Source: Rheinheimera sp. SA_1 (GTDB lineage Bacteria > Pseudomonadota > Gammaproteobacteria > Enterobacterales > Alteromonadaceae). Taken from it: a DNA stretch of 64,000 nt. Position numbers and translations under genes: made by a program. Positions 38,502 to 44,926 of the stretch are shown here, in pieces. The DNA is taken from assembly GCF_001669775.1 (NCBI RefSeq), contig NZ_LXWK01000015.1, positions 248,001-312,000 of the forward strand, written 5' to 3'. The notes under the pieces are model-generated. The model made no database searches and was not told the origin of the DNA. It saw nothing but the letters and a program-made list of their open reading frames with translations. Position 1 is the first letter of the stretch; every line of letters begins with the position of its first letter.

Positions 38502-38622
38502 AGCTCGTCACTATCAACCAACTAACAACAAGACACTGGTTCTACAATAAAAATGTAGAACATGCTACAAAATAGCCGGTGGATTTAGTTTTATTGCACT
38601 ATCTAGAGAGACTTATCCAGAA

Positions 38623-38656
38623 AAGATCTGCAAATACCGATCTTAGAAATTTTTTT
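38623..38656 (+). terminator. Terminator-like stem with T-run in a gene-free stretch
   Basis: AAGATC (38623-38628) and GATCTT (38639-38644) form a six-pair stem with a ten-base loop, followed within six bases by a run of seven T. No coding gene ends just before it, so it may be the end of a short untranslated transcript starting near 38500, or chance in AT-rich sequence. Confidence 0.35.
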
Positions 38657-38666
38657 CTTTAAAAAC

Positions 38667-38696
38667 TTGAAATTGAGGCTAGAAAACCAATATATC
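38667..38696 (+). promoter_or_regulatory. Candidate promoter of the 40-aa frame
   Basis: TTGAAA (38667-38672) and TATATC (38691-38696) are 18 bases apart in an AT-rich stretch, 70 bases before the small frame. A short palindrome TAAGC-AACC-GCTTA lies just downstream and could be an operator. Both are pattern matches only. Confidence 0.35.
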
Positions 38697-38765
38697 TTAT
38701 GAGGTTAAGCAACCGCTTAGTTTTACTCTTGACTAAAACCGAAACCGCATAAGGATTTATTGAGC

Positions 38766-38888
38766 ATGAGTATAAAACCTGGACCAAAACCGAAAAAAAA
38801 TGACGGTACGCCAGATGAAAGAAGGCGCGTAACACCAGAAAACCAGCCGAAACACCCAGATTTAAAGCCGCACAAGCATAAACAGTAA
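38766..38888 (+). CDS. Small proline/lysine-rich protein (40 aa)
   Basis: The ATG at 38766 begins a 40-codon frame, MSIKPGPKPKKNDGTPDERR then RVTPENQPKHPDLKPHKHKQ, with AAGGA ten bases upstream. It is highly basic, has no hydrophobic segment and should be disordered. It stands free, with a candidate promoter before it and a terminator nine bases after it, which makes a real gene plausible. Like the 36-residue frame 0.6 kb upstream it begins M-(x)-x-K-P-x-P and is built of Pro and charged residues, so the two could be related or share a partner. I do not recognise a family. Confidence 0.5.
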   Translation: MSIKPGPKPKKNDGTPDERRRVTPENQPKHPDLKPHKHKQ

Positions 38889-38896
38889 TTTTATTT

Positions 38897-38922
38897 AAAG
38901 ACTCTGTAGCCAGCGTCTTTTT
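38897..38922 (+). terminator. Intrinsic terminator after the 40-aa frame
   Basis: AAAGAC (38897-38902) pairs with GTCTTT (38915-38920); inside, CTG pairs with CAG across one mismatch around the loop TAGC. A run of five T ends the stem. It starts nine bases after the small frame. Confidence 0.6.
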
Positions 38923-39138
38923 ACAACCTATTCACGATTTTTGGGGCATCACATTAGGCCTTTCACTTTGCAATCCTATTTTAACTGGTGCAAAGGGTCT
39001 TGGCGGCCGTGTATGTAGAGGGTTATAGATTGCGTTTTGACATCCAACCAAAATAAGAAAAAACAAGACTCAACATCAAACTCCAATAACGCCGAACCGA
39101 GAAGCTGTGTAGGCTGGCATGGTTTGATAAACATCTTA

Positions 39139-40041
39139 TCAATGCGCTTTTCCTGCAAGAGATTTCGTCAGGGTTTCGTAGTGCCTGGCGCGCTCCGCAT
39201 TTCCCTTGGCTAGATACAGCAGCTGCAATTCCTCAAAAATGTAGCCTTTGCGTTCGCCGGCAGCTTCACTTTCACTTTCTAACCGCAGCTGGATTACCAA
39301 AGCTTCGTCCGTTTGGTTCAAGACACGCAGCACCCGCGCGATTTGCCAATGGGCATCACGAATAGCTTTTGGCGTTCCACCGTTCTGTCGCAGCGCCAAG
39401 GCCAGCTTGAAATGCGTTAATGCTTCATCAAAGCGTTTAAGTTCGAAGAATGCTTCACCCATATTGTTAAGCACGGAGGCCTTCCAGCGTTTGGCTTCTG
39501 GTTGCTCGGACGCCTCAACCAGCGCCAGCGCTTCTTGCCCCCTCGCCAATTGCTCAAGCGGATCTTTATCGACGAACACAAACATATGCACGGCATCGAT
39601 GGCGAGGCCATCAAGCTTGGCTTCTTTGGCGATAGCGAGTGCTTTGGTGAAAGCGGCGCGAGCCATTTGGTTCGACTCGGGTGTTTGCGACTCCGCGCTG
39701 TGCTGATGTGAAGCATAACTACGACCAAGTTCCAGCCAATATCGAACCTGTGCTTCAGCGCTTGCCTCTGATATACGCGATTCAATTGCCCCTAGCACTG
39801 TGCGAGCTTGCTCAAAATCTTTTCGCAGCATGTAAGTTCGGGCGATCTGGGTTTGCAGTATCAGGGCATCATCATCCACCGCGGTGTTTAGCGCCAAACG
39901 AAAGCGTTTTTCGCTAAGCTCAGGATTGCTAAAATCCCAAAGTTGAGTGACATCAACGGCCAAAGCAGCCCCTGGCATGAGACAGATGATTGAGATGAAA
40001 GCGAATGTACGAAGTATATTGAGTTCCGAATGGCTATACAT
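39139..40041 (-). CDS. Secreted tetratricopeptide-repeat protein
   Basis: This is a 300-residue protein with a signal peptide (LRTFAFISIICLMPGAALA) and helical TPR-like repeats, e.g. LNNMGEAFFELKRFDEALTH (one clear TPR with the W/L-G-F-A-P-type pattern) and ARTYMLRKDFEQARTVLGAI. It should act as a periplasmic or exported protein-protein scaffold. The ATG at 40041 has GGGAG six bases upstream; a longer frame to 40110 is unsupported. It lies between the two GGGTCAG repeats, but its GC-richer composition resembles the core genome more than the AT-rich genes to its left. No functional partner is evident. Confidence 0.75.
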   Translation of the reverse strand: MYSHSELNILRTFAFISIICLMPGAALAVDVTQLWDFSNPELSEKRFRLALNTAVDDDALILQTQIARTYMLRKDFEQARTVLGAIESRISEASAEAQVRYWLELGRSYASHQHSAESQTPESNQMARAAFTKALAIAKEAKLDGLAIDAVHMFVFVDKDPLEQLARGQEALALVEASEQPEAKRWKASVLNNMGEAFFELKRFDEALTHFKLALALRQNGGTPKAIRDAHWQIARVLRVLNQTDEALVIQLRLESESEAAGERKGYIFEELQLLYLAKGNAERARHYETLTKSLAGKAH

Positions 40042-40134
40042 AATGACTCCCAACGAGATGTAAATCTTTTTTTCTACAGCATAAAACTTGCGAGTTCTAT
40101 CGTTTTTCATGGTAATCGATGGGTCAAGCTAACT

Positions 40135-40383
40135 GAAATTTAGGGTCAGATCAAAATTAAACGGTATCTCCGCGTCTTGCACAAAAATGTCTTTCAAGAC
40201 GCCATAGCGGCCGGGTGGCAGCATAAGCAGACCGTCTGCGGCATGGGTGAAGTCGGGATCTCTGCAAGTCAGTAATCTGACTTGCTGCCGACTGAACGTG
40301 TTTTGCACTGCAAAACACCGGAACGCCGCAGAAGAGCCTACAGGGACGTATTGATGGCGTGTCTGCGTTGCTGTGACCCGTGC
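40135..40383 (+). repeat. GGGTCAG-headed repeat, copy 2 (long form)
   Basis: This 249-base copy begins GAAATTTAGGGTCAGATCAA. It contains AAGTCAG-TAAT-CTGACTT (40266-40283), absent from copy 1, and the exact 10-bp palindrome GTGTTTTGCA-C-TGCAAAACAC (40298-40318). It ends with CTACAGGGACGTA and GGCGTGTCTGCGTTGCTGTG. It fills most of the 385-base gap between the TPR gene start (40041) and the cmoM stop (40427). Open frames across it on the minus strand are by-products of the repeat. Confidence 0.75.
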
Positions 40384-40426
40384 CGCTGGTAACGACTGAC
40401 AGCTGCCGCAAAGCAAAACGCTAATA

Positions 40427-41200
40427 TCACAGCGGCTTCAACAACAACAAATGCTGATACCGCCCCAAGGACGCATAAGGCTCAGTGCGGTTGTACTTCA
40501 GTTCCACTTCCAACAACTTATCAAATTGTGTTTCCTGCTCGGAACGGTCGCGCAGATAATCGTGAAAACAGCGCACGCCGGTTTTGCTGTGCAGGATAAA
40601 ACCTTGTTGCTGGCACCAGGCCACTACGTCCAGTGGATTCAATGGTTGTTGCGGGCTTAAACTGACTTTCTTTTTATAGGCTAAATCGCGCAGCACGTAG
40701 TTAAAATTACCATAGACAATATTGGAAAATCGTTTCGCGTCAACGTTGTAAAACATCAGCGATAACGCCCCGCCTGGCGCCACCAGTTGATACAAATCAG
40801 CAATAGCAGCTTGCGGATCGGCCAGCCATTCCAGCACTGCATGACATAGCACCACCGGATATTGTTGTTGCTCTGGTACCAGTTGCTGCAAACCAAGATT
40901 GGCAAAGCTTACCTGTGCCGACAGACCCTGCTCCGCGGCCTGGGCTTGCGCCATTTGCAACATTTCCAGCGACAAATCAGTCAGCCGCACCTGGTGGCCA
41001 CGCGCCGCCAGCCACAATGCCAGTTGTCCTTGCCCGGCGCCGACATCCAGAATTTGTGTTGGTGTCGCTAATGATGCAAATTCAGCAAGATCACGTTGCA
41101 GCACCAACTGGCGCAAGCGGCCTTTGGTGGTCTGATAAATATTCTGCTGGAATTTGGCAGCGATGCTGTCAAAATTGCGGTCAGTCTGCTTTTTAGTCAT
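40427..41200 (-). CDS. cmoM: tRNA 5-carboxymethoxyuridine methyltransferase CmoM
   Basis: CmoM (SmtA) is an S-adenosylmethionine-dependent enzyme that methylates cmo5U34 to mcmo5U34 in tRNA. The N-terminus DRNFDSIAAKFQQNIYQTTK is the family signature. SAM motif I is ILDVGAGQGQLALWLA, and VVLCHAVLEWLADP and APGGALSLMFYN follow. 257 residues is normal. It is divergent from elyC with 19 bases between starts, the same pairing as E. coli cmoM/elyC, where cmoM leads the mukFEB operon. Confidence 0.93.
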   Translation of the reverse strand: MTKKQTDRNFDSIAAKFQQNIYQTTKGRLRQLVLQRDLAEFASLATPTQILDVGAGQGQLALWLAARGHQVRLTDLSLEMLQMAQAQAAEQGLSAQVSFANLGLQQLVPEQQQYPVVLCHAVLEWLADPQAAIADLYQLVAPGGALSLMFYNVDAKRFSNIVYGNFNYVLRDLAYKKKVSLSPQQPLNPLDVVAWCQQQGFILHSKTGVRCFHDYLRDRSEQETQFDKLLEVELKYNRTEPYASLGRYQHLLLLKPL

Positions 41201-41219
41201 AGGTTTTAGTCATAAAGTT

Positions 41220-42047
41220 ATGGAATTTCCTGTCAAACTGTTACTGACGCCGGTGATGATCATCTGGGCGCTGCTGCTATTTACCGTGCTACAGCAGTGG
41301 CGAGCGCAATTACCGCAACAACGCCGGTTACCACGCGCGGCATCGATCACTTTCCTGCTATTTTGGCTATTTTGCACCAAGCCTTTCGTTGACCAACTGG
41401 CGAAACCACTGGAATTGGCCTATCCGGCTTTTACCGCTACAACAGCAACAACACCATCGCTGGCGCATATTCTGGTGCTCGGCTGCAATCATCAGGACAG
41501 CAGCTTTTTACCACTGACCAGCAAAGCTGAACCCTGTTCATTAGCCCGGTTAAGTGAAGCAATTCGTCTCTGGCATCTTTATCCGCAAGCGGTGCTGCAT
41601 GTCAGTGGTCATATCGCCGAACGAAGCCAATCCCATACCGAATTTGCCCGGCAATATGCCATCGCCATGGGCGTTGCACCAGCGAAAATTGTCAGCCATG
41701 GCAACGCCAGCAATACCAGGGGCGAAGTGCAAACGCTGATTGCAGCTATTGCGCAGCAGCCCACCGCGGTGGTCACTTCAGCCATGCATATGCCACGGAC
41801 CTGCAACTGGTTTGCCCACTATGACGGCCGGGTGATTGCCGCCCCCACCGACTTTTATGTCCGCCGAAACACCACCGATATCGGCTGGCAGGGCTGGATG
41901 CCAACGGCGCAGAGCCTGCATGCGCTCAGCTATGTCTTTTACGAATACATGGGGCTGGTGCAACAATATGGACAGCTGATGTCTGACGAACACCGCACCG
42001 GCACCCGTCATGAGACCGGATCAGCCAAGGCCACTGGCTGCCTGTGA
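41220..42047 (+). CDS. elyC: ElyC/SanA-type DUF218 membrane protein
   Basis: This 275-residue inner-membrane protein has two N-terminal helices (LLLTPVMIIWALLLFTVL and AASITFLLFWLFCTKPF) and a periplasmic DUF218 domain. Landmarks are AHILVLGCNH, ARLSEAIRLWHLYPQAVLHVSG and SNTRGEVQTL. In E. coli ElyC influences envelope integrity and peptidoglycan/enterobacterial common antigen precursor use. The ATG at 41220 starts just before the first helix, and the ribosome binding site is weak. Synteny with cmoM supports the name. Confidence 0.85.
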   Translation: MEFPVKLLLTPVMIIWALLLFTVLQQWRAQLPQQRRLPRAASITFLLFWLFCTKPFVDQLAKPLELAYPAFTATTATTPSLAHILVLGCNHQDSSFLPLTSKAEPCSLARLSEAIRLWHLYPQAVLHVSGHIAERSQSHTEFARQYAIAMGVAPAKIVSHGNASNTRGEVQTLIAAIAQQPTAVVTSAMHMPRTCNWFAHYDGRVIAAPTDFYVRRNTTDIGWQGWMPTAQSLHALSYVFYEYMGLVQQYGQLMSDEHRTGTRHETGSAKATGCL

Positions 42048-42068
42048 CAGAACCAGCGCAGCATCCAC

Positions 42069-42839
42069 TCAGGCCGGATTGGGCACATCAATAAAACAAA
42101 CTTCAATCCCGGTCTGTGCAGCCAGCCACTGCCCCAGCGCCTGAATGCCATAACGTTCCGTGGCATGATGGCCAGCGGCGATAAAATGAATGCCCAGCTC
42201 ATCAGCACAATGAATAGTTTGCTCGGATACTTCGCCACTGAAAAACAACTCAGCACCGGCATCAGCAGCTGCCTGAATGTAGCCTTGTCCACCGCCGCTA
42301 CACCAGGCGAGCGTCTGAATCTGAGCGCCGCCAGCGTTATGGAGCAAAGGTTCGCGCCCCAGTAAGTGCTTCAGTTGCGCGGCAATCTCAGCTGCACTGG
42401 CAGGCACAGCAATATCCCCCAACATCACCACGCCACGCGGCTCAACTGTCGTAAGTGGTCGGATATTGCTCAGGCCCAGCAATTGCCCCAGCTGTGCGTT
42501 ATTACCAAGAACCGGATGTACATCCAGCGGTAAATGATAAGCCAGCAAGCTGATGTCGTGGCGCAGCAGGCTTTGCAGACGGCGTTTTTTCATGCCGGTA
42601 ATTTCGCTGGCTTCGCCTTTCCAGAAATAACCGTGATGCACCAGAATGGCATCGGCGTTTTGCGCGATGGCCGCATCAAGTAATTTCTGGCAAGCGGTCA
42701 CGCCCGTCACCACTTTTTTGACCTGGGTTTTGCCCTCAACCTGTAAACCGTTGGGGCAATAATCTTTGATGCTGCTACTTACAAGTTCGGTATTCAGTAA
42801 TTGCACCAGTGCGCTCAGGCTGATGTGGGGCTGGGTCAT
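42069..42839 (-). CDS. Nif3-like dinuclear metal centre protein (YbgI)
   Basis: This 256-residue member of the NIF3/DUF34 family forms toroidal hexamers with a two-metal site. Metal-ligand segments are visible: DAILVHHGYFWKGE near residue 65 (tandem His), AYHLPLDVHPVLGNN, and FSGEVSEQTIHCADELGIHFIAAGHHATERYGIQ (Glu/His near the C-terminus, split here only for description). The biochemical role is not settled. The start overlaps the glycosyltransferase stop by ATGA, an unexpected coupling. Confidence 0.92.
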   Translation of the reverse strand: MTQPHISLSALVQLLNTELVSSSIKDYCPNGLQVEGKTQVKKVVTGVTACQKLLDAAIAQNADAILVHHGYFWKGEASEITGMKKRRLQSLLRHDISLLAYHLPLDVHPVLGNNAQLGQLLGLSNIRPLTTVEPRGVVMLGDIAVPASAAEIAAQLKHLLGREPLLHNAGGAQIQTLAWCSGGGQGYIQAAADAGAELFFSGEVSEQTIHCADELGIHFIAAGHHATERYGIQALGQWLAAQTGIEVCFIDVPNPA

Positions 42840-44128
42840 ATCGACTCCTTTAATTCTGGCGGCGCTAGCTGCTGTTGCAACGCCGCCAATTTAGTTTTGG
42901 CTTCAATCCACTGCCCCATAAAACGGGTACTGCGGTGATGATGAAATCTGAGCATCGCGCCATAAAAATGCTGCGCCCGGTGCTCGGTCAGTTGCAGGCG
43001 CACGCTTTCCAGCTGCTGCCAAATGGCAGGTTCCAATTTCGATCGGGCGAAATTGTGCTGCAAAATCTGATATCCAAGCAGTTGTTTGGTATGCCAGAGC
43101 TGCTCGTCCTGATACAACCTCACTGCTGCTGCGGCGATATTCTCAGCGGTTTCTGCTAAAAGCCCAGCCCAATGGTCAGAGCATGCATCCTGCAGTGTGT
43201 TGCCGTCCCCCATACCTTCAGCGCCAATAGCGGTGGTCACACTGGGCGTGCCGGTTTGCATCGCGTCGATAAATTTGCCTTTAAGCCCGGCGCCAAACTG
43301 CAGCGGTGCCAGACAAACTCTGGCTTGCTGCAACACCTGATGGGCGTTTTCAGCCCAGCCTTTGATGAAAAAACCTTGTTTGGGCGCATGCAAAGCAGTT
43401 GCTTTCGGTGGTGGATAAGCGCCATAGATATGCAACTCGACGCCGGGCAACTGTGCCCGGATTAACGGCCAAATTTGCTGTTTTAACCACAACACACTTT
43501 GCCAGTTTGGTTCATGTCGAAAATTGCCGATGCTAATAAAATGTTGGCGTTCGCTAAAGTCAGCACCCGGCACTAACAACGGCTCGTCGAGTAAAAACGG
43601 GCAATACAGCAGTTGGCTGGCAGGGACCTGAAACTGTTCGGTTAACAACGTCATTTCAGCACGCGAGATGGTGAAGGTCAAATCACAGCGCAAAATGGCC
43701 GCGATTTCACGCTGCGCCATTTCACTATATAAATCAGTTTGTTGTAGCGGGCGCTTCGCTACATAGGCCTGCTGGCGCGCCTGGCGCAAACAGTGTAAAT
43801 CTTCGCTGTCGAGCAATAGTACTGCTTGTGGGCAAGCGGCTTCGACCCGCCAGCCAAACTGCTCTTCCAGCATAAAGCGGTCAAACAACACCACGTCCGG
43901 TTGCAACTGGCTTAACCATTGGTCAAAAGCACTGTCGTTCAGTGGAATTTGTTTTTCTTCAATTTGCCATTGCCCCAGCTCAAACCGATGCGGGCCCTGC
44001 TCGGCCGGACTGGCAAAAATGATCTGCCAACCCTGTTGCCGGTACAACTGCAACAAACTCAGCATCCGCCGTCCGGCGGCTGATGAATCAGGCTCAGGCC
44101 AGACATAACCTAGTACCACTAATAACAT
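42836..44128 (-). CDS. Glycosyltransferase, group 1-like (GT4 type)
   Basis: This 430-residue protein has a GT-B layout. The N-terminal GYVWPEPDSSAAGRRML is typical of nucleotide-sugar glycosyltransferases of the group 1 family. The C-terminal Rossmann part has SIGNFRHEPNWQSVLWLKQ and a donor-binding LAPLQFGAGLKGKFIDAMQ, then GTPSVTTAIGAEGM. No signal peptide or membrane helix is seen. No other polysaccharide gene is next to it, so donor and acceptor are unknown. It is transcriptionally linked to the Nif3-like gene. Confidence 0.85.
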   Translation of the reverse strand: MLLVVLGYVWPEPDSSAAGRRMLSLLQLYRQQGWQIIFASPAEQGPHRFELGQWQIEEKQIPLNDSAFDQWLSQLQPDVVLFDRFMLEEQFGWRVEAACPQAVLLLDSEDLHCLRQARQQAYVAKRPLQQTDLYSEMAQREIAAILRCDLTFTISRAEMTLLTEQFQVPASQLLYCPFLLDEPLLVPGADFSERQHFISIGNFRHEPNWQSVLWLKQQIWPLIRAQLPGVELHIYGAYPPPKATALHAPKQGFFIKGWAENAHQVLQQARVCLAPLQFGAGLKGKFIDAMQTGTPSVTTAIGAEGMGDGNTLQDACSDHWAGLLAETAENIAAAAVRLYQDEQLWHTKQLLGYQILQHNFARSKLEPAIWQQLESVRLQLTEHRAQHFYGAMLRFHHHRSTRFMGQWIEAKTKLAALQQQLAPPELKESI

Positions 44129-44260
44129 GTTTATAGTACCCTACATTTCGGCCAGTTCCTGCGCATTCTACCTTGGCTTTGGTCTCGCGCCAAACTGACC
44201 TTGGCAGCTAGCGGAACAACAGTGGTATGATGAGTTTCATTCTGCAGCAACGGATCCCAA

Positions 44261-44899
44261 ATGAGCACTACTGAAAAAACTTACCACCCAACGGAAGAAC
44301 AACTGCATTGCCTCAGTCACGCCGCTGCAGCGGCCCTGAGTTTAGTCGGTTGTGGTCTACTGGTCGCCAAAAGCTGGCATCTGGGTGGGCAAGCACTATT
44401 TGCCAGTCTGGCATTTGGTCTGAGTTTATTTTTATTGTATTTGTCATCAAGCTGCTACCACGGCTCGGTGCAGCCAGCACGCAAAGCCTTGTGGCGAAAA
44501 CTTGATCACGCCGCCATCTACGTGCTGATTGCCGGTAGTTATACACCTTTTACTCTTATCAGTTTACGCGACAGCTGGGGTTTCTGGCTGGTTGCAGTCG
44601 TTTGGGGCGTGGCCATCATCGGCGTGTTGCTGGAGTTTGTCGCCCATCTTAAATTTCAGAAACTCAGTCTGGTGCTTTATCTGGTAATGGGCTGGCTGGC
44701 GTTAGTTGCCGCCAATCCGCTGATGCAAACGGTGCCTGCCGAAGGCCTGTGGTGGTTACTGGCCGGTGGTTTGTGTTATACGTTCGGGGTGATTTTTTAC
44801 CTCTGGCATTCGTTGTTTTTGCATCATGTGATCTGGCATCTGTGGGTGGTCGCTGGCAGCGTTTGTCATTTCGTGTCTATTTACTTTTATGTGCTTTAA
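44261..44899 (+). CDS. Hemolysin III family membrane protein (PAQR/TrhA)
   Basis: This 212-residue protein has seven predicted membrane helices and the family motifs: EEQLHCLSHAAAAALSLVG near the start, SSCYHGSVQPARKALWRKLDHAAIY with conserved His/Asp, and HLWVVAGSVCHFVSIYFYVL with two C-terminal histidines. These form the metal site of PAQR-type receptors and hydrolases. The bacterial role (YqfA/TrhA) concerns membrane homeostasis; haemolytic activity should not be assumed. Confidence 0.92.
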   Translation: MSTTEKTYHPTEEQLHCLSHAAAAALSLVGCGLLVAKSWHLGGQALFASLAFGLSLFLLYLSSSCYHGSVQPARKALWRKLDHAAIYVLIAGSYTPFTLISLRDSWGFWLVAVVWGVAIIGVLLEFVAHLKFQKLSLVLYLVMGWLALVAANPLMQTVPAEGLWWLLAGGLCYTFGVIFYLWHSLFLHHVIWHLWVVAGSVCHFVSIYFYVL

Positions 44900-44926
44900 C
44901 GCCTGCCAGGTATTTAGGGTAGGAGT

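Noticed and set aside
38976-39158. 60-codon minus-strand frame beyond the TPR gene stop
   Set aside because: It begins inside the TPR gene, has no credible start signal and no motif; composition looks like non-coding sequence.
40129-40416. Minus-strand frames of 84-95 codons downstream of cmoM
   Set aside because: They lie wholly inside the GGGTCAG repeat, have no ribosome binding site or recognisable motif, and are explained by the palindromes.
44261-44899. True haemolysin
   Set aside because: The sequence is a PAQR-type seven-helix protein; the hemolysin III name is historical and no toxin feature is present.
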